From NCBI RefSeq assembly GCF_001854805.1, contig NZ_MBLO01000244.1, positions 1-57,519 on the forward strand: a DNA stretch of 57,519 nucleotides, written 5' to 3'. Origin of the DNA: Pseudofrankia coriaricola. Its GTDB lineage: Bacteria; Actinomycetota; Actinomycetes; Frankiales; Frankiaceae. Made by a program: the position numbers and the translations under genes. This document shows positions 25,927 through 34,393 of the stretch, piece after piece. Positions within the stretch are counted from its first letter, which is position 1; each line of letters starts with the position of its first letter. The notes beneath the pieces are model-generated. The model saw nothing but the letters and a program-made list of their open reading frames with translations. It searched no databases and was not told the DNA's origin.

Positions 25927-27255
25927 ATGGATGGACCAGGCATGCTCAGGACAGAGATCTCGCCCGACCGGGCTGACCGCGTATGGCGATGGCGGCGGCC
26001 TGCGGCCACGCGCTGGGGCGCGGCGGCCTTAGCCGCCGGCCTGGTCGCCGTCCTGGCCGCCTGCGGTGGCGGTAGCGGCGGTAACGCGGGCGCCTCCTCG
26101 TCGGGAGCGCCAAGCGCGGGCGGGCTGCTGGGGCCGTCCAACCCGGCGAAGGGCACGCCGGTGCGGATCGGGCTGATCTCGGATGACAAGGGCCCCGTCT
26201 CGGACCTGTCCATCGAGACCGCCGTCGCCAAGGCCACCGTCGGCTACCTGAACGACCACAAGGGCGGTATCGCCGGCCACCCGATCGAGCTGGTGACGTG
26301 CAAGGCCCTCGCCGACCCGGCCAACGGCACGGACTGCGCGAACCGGATGGTCGAGGACAACGTGACCGCCGTCCTCGTCGGCACCTCCTCGGTCGTGGAG
26401 AGCATCTGGCAGCCGCTGCAACAGGCGCATATGCCGACGTTCCTCAGCTATGGGGCCGGAGACATGCTGAAGAACGCCGACACGACGTTCTTCCTCACCG
26501 ACTTCTCCTACCCGGTCAAGGCGGTGATCCAGCAGGCCAAGGACAAGGGGGCGAAGAAGGTCACCGCCATCACGATCGACGTCCCCGCCGCGATGGGCGT
26601 TTGGAACGATGTCGCGCCGGCGATGTTCAAGTCGGCCGGCCTCCAGCTGGAGGTCGTGCCGATTCCCCCGGGCACCGCCGACATGACACCGCAGATCCAG
26701 AGCCTGATCTCTCGCGGCGATCCCGGGGTCGTGCAGGTCGTGGGCAACGACGCGTTCTGCATCAGCGCCTTCAACGGACTGCGGGCCGTCGGGTTCACCG
26801 GCGTCGTGGTCCCGCACCCGAACTGCATGTCGGACAAGACCCGGACGGCGGTGCCCAGCAGCTTCCTGAAGGGACTGGTCGTTCCGGGGGTCGCGCCCGT
26901 CGGCGTGGACAGCCCCTCGACACGCCTTTACAAGGCCGTCGTGGCCGCATACGGCGGCAAGGGCATCGACACCGGCAGGGTCGCCGGGCTGTCGATGTTC
27001 ACGCAGGTCGCCGCCTTCCAGCTGGCGACCGCGAAGATCTCCGGTGACGTCACGGCCGAGTCCATCGTCGCCGCGATCCGGGCGATGCCGGAGCAGGACC
27101 TGCCGGGCGCGGGCGGCCTGCGGTTCCGGTGCAACGGCAAGGCCATCCCGAGTGAGCCGGCGGTCTGCGTCCGTGGCTGGCTGACCACCACCCTCGACGA
27201 CAAGGGGCAGCCCACCGACTATCTGCCCGTCGGCGTCACGCCGATCGAGAACTAG
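25927..27255 (+). CDS. ABC transporter substrate-binding lipoprotein (branched-chain amino acid type)
   Basis: A 442-residue periplasmic-binding-protein-like lipoprotein of the LivK/Peripla_BP_6 class. A basic N-terminus and hydrophobic stretch end in the lipobox VLAAC (Cys near residue 47), then a Gly/Ser/Ala linker. The receptor part begins PVRIGLISDDKGPVSDLSIE and includes YLNDHKGGIAGHPIELV, both family hallmarks. No permease or ATPase genes are adjacent, so it either uses a transporter elsewhere or is a stand-alone sensor. Its position after the amidohydrolase block suggests it binds the pathway substrate or an amide/aromatic acid; this is inference. Several in-frame ATGs exist; I kept the first. 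Confidence 0.88.
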   Translation: MDGPGMLRTEISPDRADRVWRWRRPAATRWGAAALAAGLVAVLAACGGGSGGNAGASSSGAPSAGGLLGPSNPAKGTPVRIGLISDDKGPVSDLSIETAVAKATVGYLNDHKGGIAGHPIELVTCKALADPANGTDCANRMVEDNVTAVLVGTSSVVESIWQPLQQAHMPTFLSYGAGDMLKNADTTFFLTDFSYPVKAVIQQAKDKGAKKVTAITIDVPAAMGVWNDVAPAMFKSAGLQLEVVPIPPGTADMTPQIQSLISRGDPGVVQVVGNDAFCISAFNGLRAVGFTGVVVPHPNCMSDKTRTAVPSSFLKGLVVPGVAPVGVDSPSTRLYKAVVAAYGGKGIDTGRVAGLSMFTQVAAFQLATAKISGDVTAESIVAAIRAMPEQDLPGAGGLRFRCNGKAIPSEPAVCVRGWLTTTLDDKGQPTDYLPVGVTPIEN

Positions 27256-27263
27256 TGCCGGCC

Positions 27264-27311
27264 GGGCGCGTCCGGCCAGCCGGCCAGCCGGCCAGCCGGC
27301 CGGACGCGCCC
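27264..27311 (+). terminator. long GC hairpin with internal 8-base repeats
   Basis: GGGCGCGTCCGGC pairs perfectly with GCCGGACGCGCCC. The intervening sequence consists of repeated GGCCAGCC units that can also pair among themselves. The hairpin starts eight bases after the lipoprotein stop codon and probably ends its transcript, although no U-tract follows. Confidence 0.6.
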
Positions 27312-27500
27312 GCAAGGCGCCGCCGGATCGCGGATGAGGCGAGTGCGCGGACGGCCGCTTGGTGGATCTCGCGCTCGTTGCGCTGGCCGCCACGCCGTCT
27401 CTGGCGGGCATGGCACCCACGAGGCGGCCGCGGGGCCCTGGTCAGCTGTACAACGGAGTGCAGGCAGATGTCCCCCAACGCGAAAGGTTGACCGGAATCG

Positions 27501-28265
27501 ATGTGTCCTGATCAATCCGACGCGGCATACGACCTGTCCGCGGTGCCTCTTCCACCGGACACCGTGGGCCTGCTGGAGGGGCTGACCACCACCCGGGCCA
27601 TCCGGCGCTACGGCGACGAGCCAGTGCCGGAGGAGGCGTTGCGGGCGATCCTGTTCGCCGCCACGCGGGCGCCGAGCGGATCCAATCGCCAGCCGTTCCG
27701 ATTCCTCGTGCTGACCAGCGGTCCGAAAGCACAAGAAGCCAAGAAGATCATTGCTGGCGGCGCCCGCCGGATCTGGGGTGGCAAGCGGAGCGCGGACCAG
27801 TACGAGCAGGGCTCGGGAGCGGTGGCCGACTCGCCCAAGGCTCGGATGGCCCGGACGATGCAGGAGTTTGTGGACACCTTCGAACGGGTGCCCGTGCTGA
27901 TCCTGCCGTGCCTCGTCCGCTACCGCGACCCGACGCCCAGCGAGGGTGCGTCCGTGTACCCGGGCTGCCAGAACCTGTTGCTCGCGGCGCGGGCCTTGGG
28001 CTACGGCGGCGTGTTCACGGGCTTCAACTTCGCCGTCGACGCGGAGCTACGGGCGTTGCTGGACGTTCCCGACAACACGTTCATCGCGGGCACCATCACT
28101 CTCGGCCGACCGGTCGGCCATCAGGGACCGGTACGCCGCCGACCGATGCCGGAACTGGTGTACAGCGAGTCCTGGGGTGAGCCCGCGCCGTGGGCGGTCG
28201 ACCCACCGGGCACAGCCTTCACCTCCGCGGGGCCGCCCAGATCCGCCATGCGCCGTGAGGAATAG
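27501..28265 (+). CDS. nitroreductase family protein
   Basis: A 254-residue FMN-dependent nitroreductase. The FMN-binding opening is TTRAIRRYGDEPVPEEALRA, then FAATRAPSGSNRQPFRFLVL, and later the conserved ALGYGGVFTGFN segment. Such enzymes transfer hydride from NAD(P)H to nitro compounds, quinones or other acceptors, usually as dimers in the cytosol. Residues around 95-115 (a lysine/glutamine-rich loop) form the variable substrate lid. It is monocistronic as far as can be seen. Substrate unknown. Confidence 0.88.
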   Translation: MCPDQSDAAYDLSAVPLPPDTVGLLEGLTTTRAIRRYGDEPVPEEALRAILFAATRAPSGSNRQPFRFLVLTSGPKAQEAKKIIAGGARRIWGGKRSADQYEQGSGAVADSPKARMARTMQEFVDTFERVPVLILPCLVRYRDPTPSEGASVYPGCQNLLLAARALGYGGVFTGFNFAVDAELRALLDVPDNTFIAGTITLGRPVGHQGPVRRRPMPELVYSESWGEPAPWAVDPPGTAFTSAGPPRSAMRREE

Positions 28266-28430
28266 ACCCCGCTGGGATCGCAGATCGCACGTGGTCGGTT
28301 GCCTCGCTCGAGCCGTGCGACGGCCCTGGCGATGTCCGTACCGGAATCGACCGTTTGCGAGCCGTTGTTCTGGAGCGTTTAAACCGCGCCGATCCAGGCG
28401 CAACAGTGAGCCGGCGCGTGACGCCAGGAG

Positions 28431-29321
28431 TCAGCCGGGTCCATCGCTGGCGGCCGCGAGGAGTGGCACCACCAGGTCGCTGATCGGCGTCGGGATGCCG
28501 CGGGCCCGTCCGCGACGCAGCACGACACCGTTGCGGGTGTTCCATTCGAGCGGCCGGTTGGCTTCGCGGTCGGCGAGGATGGAGGTGCCCATGTCGGCCG
28601 GGTAAGCCTGGAAGCTGTCAACGATCTCTTGCGGCACCTCGTCGCTCAATACCGCGCCCTCGGCTCGGGCAACCTCTAGGCACTCCCGTAGATAGGCCAG
28701 AGACAGCTCGGCAATATCGGCCCTGGCAAATATGCCGGCGCGGCGGCCCGTGAGGACCATCAATCCGGCGACCGCGTTCTGCAGCAGCTTGCGCCACGCC
28801 ACAGACTTAAAGTCCGTGGCCAGGTCGACCGAGCACCGAGTGCCGCGCAGAGCCTCGAGCACCACACGAGACGCCGGCGTGTCCGGCAGGGTGAGGCGCG
28901 CTTCGCCGCGCAACCACACCGTACCGTCGGGCTGCGCTTGGGCGGGGAACCACACGACCGAGGGGACGACCCGTGCGCCGGAGAGGTAAGACGCGATAAT
29001 CGATCCTTGCTCGACGCCGTTCTGCAGAACACAGACAACGGTGTCTGCACCGCACAATTCCGTCAACCATGGTGCTGCCGCCTCAACCTGCGTCGACTTG
29101 ACGGCAAGGAAAACAAGGTTGACCGCTCCCTCAGCCTGTGCCGTGTCGATCTGCACAGGCCCCGGCACGACGACGCGACCTTCTTCTACGTGCAGCTCGA
29201 GGCGTTCACGCGCTGTGCGGCCATAAATCCTCGGTGTATGGCCGATCTCATGCAGCGCCGCCGCCATGACCGTGCCGATCGCCCCCGGACCCACAACTGC
29301 GACGGTTGGATTCATCGACAT
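28431..29321 (-). CDS. ketopantoate reductase-like (ApbA/PanE) oxidoreductase
   Basis: About 296 residues. The N-terminal NADPH-binding fold has VAVVGPGAIGTVMAAALHEI, NLVFLAVKSTQVE is the second family motif, and the helical C-terminal domain includes the catalytic lysine in WRKLLQNAVAGL. Family members reduce 2-dehydropantoate to pantoate for CoA synthesis, but stand-alone paralogues in accessory regions often act on other 2-keto acids. Three ATGs occur in a row after AAGGGAG; the one at 29321 has the best spacing. It is isolated on the minus strand and converges on the nitroreductase. Confidence 0.85.
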   Translation of the reverse strand: MSMNPTVAVVGPGAIGTVMAAALHEIGHTPRIYGRTARERLELHVEEGRVVVPGPVQIDTAQAEGAVNLVFLAVKSTQVEAAAPWLTELCGADTVVCVLQNGVEQGSIIASYLSGARVVPSVVWFPAQAQPDGTVWLRGEARLTLPDTPASRVVLEALRGTRCSVDLATDFKSVAWRKLLQNAVAGLMVLTGRRAGIFARADIAELSLAYLRECLEVARAEGAVLSDEVPQEIVDSFQAYPADMGTSILADREANRPLEWNTRNGVVLRRGRARGIPTPISDLVVPLLAAASDGPG

Positions 29322-29395
29322 CATCATCTCCCTTGAGTAGTCCCGGCCGTCCTGGACAGCCAGCCGAGCAGAACCTTGCGTCTCAGACAGATCGT

Positions 29396-29640
29396 CTAGG
29401 CGAGGGGGTGCGGGTGGTCGCGGCCCAGGACGCGTTCCCGGTCAGCCAAATTCCGTTCGTGCAGGTTGATCGCCTGCTTCACCCGCCCCGCCACCTGGTA
29501 AGCGCCGGCCAGGCGGTCTCGCGAGGCTAGCGTGTGGGTGGTCGACACGCGGGGCACGATTCTGATCAGCGAGGGTCCGTTCGTACAGTCCGACCGCGAC
29601 TGGGGCTGGCCAGCCGGAAGCGGGCGTCCCGACGTCGGGC
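29396..29640 (-). pseudogene. TPR-protein fragment (frameshifted)
   Basis: The minus strand encodes SRDRLAGAYQVAGRVKQAIN and LHERNLADRERVLGRDHPH, a tetratricopeptide unit of the kind found at the ends of actinomycete NB-ARC/SARP regulators. Upstream, in another frame, VGLYERTLADQNRAPRVDHP shows the preceding repeat, so one frameshift separates two repeats. No start or stop context remains. It is a relic. Confidence 0.75.
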
Positions 29641-30350
29641 GGGACACGAATGCCGGGGTACTGAGGTACCGCCGCGTCGCGTCCGCGATGCGGACGGACC
29701 GTGAGAAAGATTTCAAGGTATACGCGCTGGGCTGGCCGCGCCGCCGTCACTGCCGAGGACCAGCGCGGCGCCGTGCGGTCGCGTCCGGCGGCCCGATGTC
29801 CTCTGGGCGGTGCCGTCGCCGACGCGCGTCTCCCCGATCATCGTCGGCCCGGCACCGGCGCCGCCGGCGGTGGCTACGACGGCTTGCCGGGCGCGGTTTC
29901 TCGTGGACCACCACCCGGTCACGCCGCCCGCGCACCAGGACTGCCGAGGTCTTCTTGGCGGGCCGTTCGTGCATGAACGCTGCAACACGGCCGCATCGGG
30001 GCGTCTCCGGCGCAGGTCAACGGCCCGCTGCGGCATCTCCGAAACCCGTCGTTGACATGACGCTGGGTTACTTCTATCGTCCCATCGTCAGATCAATATC
30101 TCTAGACATTTAGCCCCTTCCGCCCGGTGGCACCCTTGGATGTCCCGTGCGCAAACAGACCAGCGCGGTCTCGGTCGCCCTGATCGTCGCCCCGGCGGCG
30201 GGGCCGCCCGAGACGCCTGCCGCTGCCCGCTGGCGTTGACGCGTGGCCGCGGATATCCCCTTCGAGCATCGGCGGACCCCATGGTCCGCCGACGGGCGCG
30301 CGGTACCCGCCGCGCGCCACCGCCGAACGCACTGTGAGAGGGGCAAAACC
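29641..30350. other. about 700 bases without a recognisable gene
   Basis: Several open frames exist here on both strands, but all are Arg/Pro/Gly-rich without domains and look like chance frames of high-GC DNA. The only signal is a sigma-70-like promoter near 30052. If that is the promoter of the gene at 30351, the transcript carries an untranslated leader of about 260 bases of unknown function. Confidence 0.45.
30052..30080 (+). promoter_or_regulatory. sigma-70-type promoter
   Basis: A perfect -35 TTGACA (30052-30057) and TATCGT (30075-30080) are separated by the ideal 17 bases. It points toward the secreted lipocalin-like gene that begins at 30351. Confidence 0.55.
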
Positions 30351-31484
30351 ATGTCAACGTCCAGGCGTACACCCGCGAGGAGAACCCGGTTCCGAAAACT
30401 GGCCACGCTCTTATTGGGCGCCCTGACGAGCCTGATGCTGATGCTCACCGGCGGGACCGCGCACGCGGCTGGCGGGGTGTCGCTGCCGGGTGACGAGTCG
30501 CCGCACGTCAGTGCCGGAATGGAATGGTGGTACATCACCGGCCACCTCAGCGGGAAGGACCTCCTCGGAAAGACCCATTCGTACGGCTTCGAGACCCTGA
30601 TCAACCGCGTCGACGGGCTCTCCACCGCGCCGGTGGCGACCATCTACAACGGGAACTTCGCGATCGCGGACCTCACCCGGGGCACCTACACCTCCACCAA
30701 GAGCCTCTACAGCATCGGCCCGGACTCGGTTCCGGCCGGCGGCGGCTTCAGCGTCAACGCGGGCACCATTCACATCGATGGCAAGAACCGCGTCAACCAT
30801 TTCTCCGGCGGCTTCTCCGACGCAAGCTACGTCTTCGGTACGATGACCGCGAGCCAGTCCACCCCGGCCGCGCTGCACGGCAACGCCGGCACCATCGGCT
30901 ACGGGCCGTTCGGAACCTCGGGCTACTACTCCGAGACGAACCTGAAGGTCAACGGGACGCTGTTCGACCACGGCATGCCGGTGCTGGTGACCGGCACCGC
31001 CTGGCTGGACCACCAGTGGGGTAACTGGACGCCAGGCCAGGGTGGCTGGGAGTGGTACAGCCTGCAGCTGTCGAACAACACCCAGTACATGCTCTACTTC
31101 ATCCGGGACGCGAACGGCAACTACGTCGAGACGATAGGCACCCGAGTCAACGCGGACGGCACGACCACCAATCTGCCGGCAGCGCAGCTCAGCCGCACGA
31201 CGACGGCCACGTGGAAGAGTCCGAACACCGGAATCACTTATCCGGTGGCCTCGACGGTCAACATTCCTGGCGGGACGCTCTCTGTCACGCCACAGCTGGT
31301 GAACCAGGAGGTCTGGAGCAGCCTCATTCCTCAGGGCAACTACTGGGAGGGCACCGCGACCGTGGCCGGCACGATCAACGGCCAGGCCGTCACCGGGATG
31401 GCATACGCCGAGGTCATTCCCTTCATCGACATGCCGGGCCATGGCTACGTCTGGCAGTCCGTAAAGGACCTGCTCGGCCTCTGA
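30351..31484 (+). CDS. secreted lipocalin-like (AttH/CrtC hydroxyneurosporene-synthase domain) protein
   Basis: A 377-residue exported protein. The signal peptide is basic (RRTPARRTRFRK), then hydrophobic LATLLLGALTSLMLMLTG, with probable cleavage after AHA. The mature part starts with GMEWWYITGHLSG, the entry motif of the lipocalin-like AttH/CrtC family, and continues with WLDHQWGNW and WEWYSLQL, other family signatures. Relatives hydrate carotenoids or isomerise terpenoid/alkaloid intermediates, while secreted actinobacterial ones have no proven role. The ATG at 30351 has GAGAGGGG upstream. No carotenoid genes are nearby, so it is probably an extracellular enzyme or binding protein for a hydrophobic molecule. 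A hairpin terminator follows. Confidence 0.82.
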   Translation: MSTSRRTPARRTRFRKLATLLLGALTSLMLMLTGGTAHAAGGVSLPGDESPHVSAGMEWWYITGHLSGKDLLGKTHSYGFETLINRVDGLSTAPVATIYNGNFAIADLTRGTYTSTKSLYSIGPDSVPAGGGFSVNAGTIHIDGKNRVNHFSGGFSDASYVFGTMTASQSTPAALHGNAGTIGYGPFGTSGYYSETNLKVNGTLFDHGMPVLVTGTAWLDHQWGNWTPGQGGWEWYSLQLSNNTQYMLYFIRDANGNYVETIGTRVNADGTTTNLPAAQLSRTTTATWKSPNTGITYPVASTVNIPGGTLSVTPQLVNQEVWSSLIPQGNYWEGTATVAGTINGQAVTGMAYAEVIPFIDMPGHGYVWQSVKDLLGL

Positions 31485-31498
31485 CGAAGGACCTGCCC

Positions 31499-31524
31499 GC
31501 GGCCCCGGGGAAACCCGAGGCCGC
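31499..31524 (+). terminator. hairpin after the lipocalin-like gene
   Basis: GCGGCCCCGGG-GAAA-CCCGAGGCCGC forms an 11-base stem with one mismatch and a GAAA tetraloop, 15 bases after the stop codon. Confidence 0.65.
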
Positions 31525-31668
31525 GCGGCGGCGTGACTCGCGGCGACGGATACCCGCGCTGGCATGCGTCGTCTCGTGGCATCGCCGGAGGCCGGGAAAC
31601 GCCCCACGCCGCGACCGTCCGGACCGCCCGCGGTGCCCCGGTCGCGCGCGGCGCAGGCTGCTCGCTCG

Positions 31669-31956
31669 CTACAGGCCGGGCACGACGCGCAGGTCACGAA
31701 CGGCGCCGCCGTCGAGGGCGGCGAGGGCCTCCTGGTAGGCGGCGCTGTCATGCGCGGCCCGGGCGGCCTCGACCGAATCGAATGTGATGAGCACGGTGCG
31801 GGTCTTCTCCCCAGCCTCGTAGGTCAGCTCAGGAATGCCACGGGCTATGAAGGTGCCGCCGGCGGCGCGCAGGGCCGGACCGGCCAGCTCGGCGTACGCC
31901 GCGACCTTGCTCTCGTCGACGATCTCCTTGTACACACTGATCCAGTAGGCAGTCAT
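31669..31956 (-). CDS. DUF1330 domain protein
   Basis: A 95-residue protein starting MTAYWISVYKEIVDESKVAA with GGTFIARG and VLITFDSVEAARAAHDSAAY, the signature of the DUF1330 dimeric alpha/beta-barrel family (fold of antibiotic-biosynthesis monooxygenases). The function of the family is unknown; many members occur beside stress or catabolic genes. ATG 31956 matches the conserved N-terminus; 20 codons upstream of it are open but unconserved. Confidence 0.85.
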   Translation of the reverse strand: MTAYWISVYKEIVDESKVAAYAELAGPALRAAGGTFIARGIPELTYEAGEKTRTVLITFDSVEAARAAHDSAAYQEALAALDGGAVRDLRVVPGL

Positions 31957-32009
31957 GAGGCCATCGTGCCCGAGGCCGGGACACAGACGGGGCTCAGTCC
32001 CGGGCGATC

Positions 32010-32228
32010 GTGGCAACGTTTCCGGTAGAGGTCGGTGGCTTCGGTTTCGTCGTCGAACCCGATCGCGCCCGGCTCGCGGACCTCGCCCAGCGACTCCGGG
32101 ACGGACGCCTCAAGCCGATCATCGGGGCCGTGCGGACACTCCGGGAAGCGCCCTCCGCGTTCGCCCCCGACCGGCGCACCCCCGGCAAGACGATCATCAG
32201 GGTCACGGAAGACCGAGAGTCGTCATGA
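32010..32228 (+). pseudogene. C-terminal fragment of a quinone oxidoreductase-like MDR enzyme
   Basis: The 72 codons read VVEPDRARLADLAQRLRDGR, then IIGAVRTLREAPSAFAPD and TPGKTIIRV, the last strands of NADPH:quinone-reductase-type zinc-independent dehydrogenases. The first 250 residues are missing upstream, where a convergent DUF1330 gene lies. It is a relic. Confidence 0.8.
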
Positions 32229-32370
32229 TCGGAATACGGATCCGGTGCACGAGCTCGAGGTCGGCGTCGCCGCCGAACGGGTGCCGTCCGGTCCCGGCGT
32301 AGGCGACGAGCCTGCCCCAGGCGAACACGTCGGTCGCTGATCCGATGGGCTGACCGGTCAGCTGCCCACC
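32225..32370 (-). pseudogene. serine/threonine protein kinase fragment
   Basis: On the minus strand about 48 codons read SATDVFAWGRLVAYAGTGRH followed by PFGGDADLELVHRI. This is kinase subdomains IX-X of actinomycete STPKs (the usual form is SDVFAWG). There is no start codon, ATP site or transmembrane helix. It overlaps the end of the quinone oxidoreductase fragment, marking a junction of two broken genes. Confidence 0.75.
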
Positions 32371-32381
32371 GCGTTACTGGG

Positions 32382-33068
32382 TTACTGGGGCGCCTGTTCT
32401 CCGGGGGTCATGAGGCCGTGTTCGTAGGCGAAGACGACGAGTTGGGCGCGGTCGCGGGCGTGGACCTTGGTCATGGCCCGGTTGACGTGGGTCTTGGCGG
32501 TGGCGGGGCTGATGTAGAGCTGGTCGGCGATCTCGTCGTTGGACAGGCCGCGGGCGACCAGGATGGTGATCTCGCGTTCGCGGGTCGTGAGCTCGCTCAT
32601 CGCGGGGAGTGCCGCGTGGGGGTGCGCCGTCGGGCGGGTGAGGAATTGCTTGATCAGGGTCGTAGTCGCGGTGGGGGATAGGAGCGATTCGCCGGTGGCG
32701 ACGGTCCGGATGGCGTTCAGGAGTGCCGCTGGGGCGACGCCTTTGCCGAGGTAGCCGCTGGCGCCGGCGCGCAGGGCGGCGAGGATGAGCTCGTCGGTCT
32801 CGAAGGTCGTCAGGACGAGGACGTGCGTGCCGGCGAGGGCTTGGTCCGAGGTGATCTGGGCGGTGGCGGCGACACCGTCGAGGTCGGGCATGCGGATGTC
32901 CATGAGGACGACGTCGGGCATCGTCGCTCGCGCCACGGCGATGGCCTCGACGCCGGTGCCGGCCTCGCCGACCACCTCCATCTCGGGCACCGCGTCGAGC
33001 AGCAGCCGGAAGGTGGCGCGCAGTAGTTCCTGGTCGTCGGCGAGCACGATCCTGATTGAGGCGGTCAT
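32382..33068 (-). CDS. NarL/LuxR-family response regulator
   Basis: A 228-residue two-domain regulator. The receiver domain has the acidic pair in VLADDQE, the phospho-acceptor Asp in VVLMDIRMPDLDG and the Thr in VLTTFETDE; the usual lysine region reads GYLGKG. The C-terminal LuxR helix-turn-helix is LTTREREITILVARGLSNDE and following. It overlaps by four bases (ATGA) with the stop of the adjacent histidine kinase remnant at 33065, the normal arrangement of a cognate pair. As the kinase is broken, this regulator is now an orphan and may respond to another kinase or act unphosphorylated. Confidence 0.92.
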   Translation of the reverse strand: MTASIRIVLADDQELLRATFRLLLDAVPEMEVVGEAGTGVEAIAVARATMPDVVLMDIRMPDLDGVAATAQITSDQALAGTHVLVLTTFETDELILAALRAGASGYLGKGVAPAALLNAIRTVATGESLLSPTATTTLIKQFLTRPTAHPHAALPAMSELTTREREITILVARGLSNDEIADQLYISPATAKTHVNRAMTKVHARDRAQLVVFAYEHGLMTPGEQAPQ

Positions 33069-33410
33069 GGCCTGGGCTTCTCTGTGGGGCGGTCCGGCTT
33101 GGTCCGGAGCTCGGCGGTGACACGGTAACCGCTGTCGTCGGTCGGGCCGGCCTCGAGCCGGCCGCCCGCGGCGCGTGAGCGTTCGCGCAGGCCGATCAGC
33201 CCGTGTCCGGTCCCGACACGGCGGGCGTGACTGGGCTGGGGCGTGGGTGCGTTGCGGATCTTGAGGTTGAGGTGACCGCTGGTCCAGTGCAGTATGACGG
33301 CGACGGGCACGCCGGGGGCGCGCCGGGGGCGTGCTTGGTGGCGTGGTGAGCGTCTCCTGGACGATGAGGTAGGCAGCCAGGTTGTTCTGGTGGTTGAGTT
33401 CGTTGTCTGG
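33065..33410 (-). pseudogene. histidine kinase C-terminal remnant (frameshifted)
   Basis: The last 60 codons read VGTGHGLIGLRERSRAAGGR, the G2 box of NarL-partner sensor kinases. Upstream, in other frames, the N box is visible as LAAYLIVQETLT and then TKHAPGA, so at least two frameshifts split the ATPase domain. Sensor, transmembrane and DHp parts are missing. Its stop overlaps the response regulator start, which shows that the pair once formed an operon. Confidence 0.82.
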
Positions 33411-33759
33411 CTGCCGCGGGACCGGATGTCGCGACCAAGGTCATTTTCTCGGTGGTTGCCGCCCCGGCCAGTGCCGAAGGCCGCACGCCCAGATACCGCA
33501 TCCGTGGTGGTCCAGAACCACCACGTAGGGATGATGGCGAAGGGCGCAGTCCCGGACATAGCGGTGAGGAATCAGCGATCAGCCTGGAGCCCGCCTGTGG
33601 CCAACGATTCTCTTTCGGTGACCGGTCGCGCTCGATCGTCCCGCTGTTATCAATGGCGGCGCTGGCCATCGCGCTGTGGCGCGGCTGAAGCGCTGCCGCG
33701 CCCGCGGTGCGTTCTTCGTGACTGGCGGTGGATTTGCAGGTCGGCTCCGCTCTGTTGAA
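33411..33759. other. no gene recognised
   Basis: Short frames on both strands lack recognisable domains. The region contains sequence from the lost kinase body or later insertions and ends at the Rrf2 gene. Confidence 0.4.
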
Positions 33760-34296
33760 TTAATGTCCCCGGTTCCCGGGCGCGGCGATGGGAGATTGCG
33801 TTCGTACTCCCGCCGGTGCAACAGACCCCGCTAGCCAGTTGGCGATCTCGCCGAGTGCGTCGGACTCGTAGTCCTGGGCGACGGAGCGGCCGAGGTCGGC
33901 GATCGACACTTCGCGGAGTGCCGCGCGCCAGGCTCGGTCGGCGGCGATCATCGTGCGGGTGATGGCGCACGGCGCGGTGCACGCCTCCGGTGGGGCGGCC
34001 ATCGGGCCCCGCTGCCGGATCTCCGTGCACACGAACGTCGGCTGCGGCCCCTCGACGGCCTCGACCACGTCAAGCGCCGTGATCTCCTCCGGCGGGCGGG
34101 TCAGCACGTACCCGCCGGACTTGCCCTGCACCGAGTGCACCAGCTCCGCGCGGGACAGCGCCTGCAGGTGCTTGGCCAGGTATGTCGCCGAGACGCCGTG
34201 CAGCTCCGCCAGGCGCGCCGCGGGGACCGGCTCGGTCGCCGCGGTCAGCACCACGCAGCAATGCAGTGCCGCCTCGACCCCACCGGACAACCTCAC
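33760..34296 (-). CDS. Rrf2 family regulator with three cysteines
   Basis: A 178-residue Rrf2 protein. The winged helix reads LSGGVEAALHCCVVLTAA, then AARLAELHGVSATYLAKHLQ and GKSGGYVLTRPPEEITALD. Three cysteines are spaced as FVCTEI...EACTAPCAI, compatible with an Fe-S cluster site as in NsrR/IscR, so it may sense redox or NO. GTG 34296 is chosen because homology begins there; the frame is open much further into the divergent gene but without conservation. It faces the NmrA-like oxidoreductase across a perfect palindrome. Confidence 0.87.
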   Translation of the reverse strand: MRLSGGVEAALHCCVVLTAATEPVPAARLAELHGVSATYLAKHLQALSRAELVHSVQGKSGGYVLTRPPEEITALDVVEAVEGPQPTFVCTEIRQRGPMAAPPEACTAPCAITRTMIAADRAWRAALREVSIADLGRSVAQDYESDALGEIANWLAGSVAPAGVRTQSPIAAPGNRGH

Positions 34297-34321
34297 GGAT
34301 TCAGCGTATCGACGACAGCTT

Positions 34322-34377
34322 GACTCGGACAACATGTATCTGGGTATGCTCAAACTCGGACATGATGAATCCGAGTT
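34322..34377. promoter_or_regulatory. Rrf2-type operator (AACTCGGA-N9-TCCGAGTT) plus half site
   Basis: A perfect 8-base inverted repeat with a 9-base spacer lies at 34353-34377, and an extra half site GACTCGGA is at 34322-34329. It sits 16-72 bases before the NmrA-like start (34394), overlapping its likely promoter (TTGACT at 34319, TATGCT near 34345). The geometry matches Rrf2 operators of about 25 bases. Confidence 0.75.
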
Positions 34378-34393
34378 AAGGAAGGCTGGCACC

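Noticed and set aside
29701-30113. Several Arg-rich open frames upstream of the lipocalin-like gene
   Set aside because: No domain or start context; all three frames are equally open, as expected from GC content.
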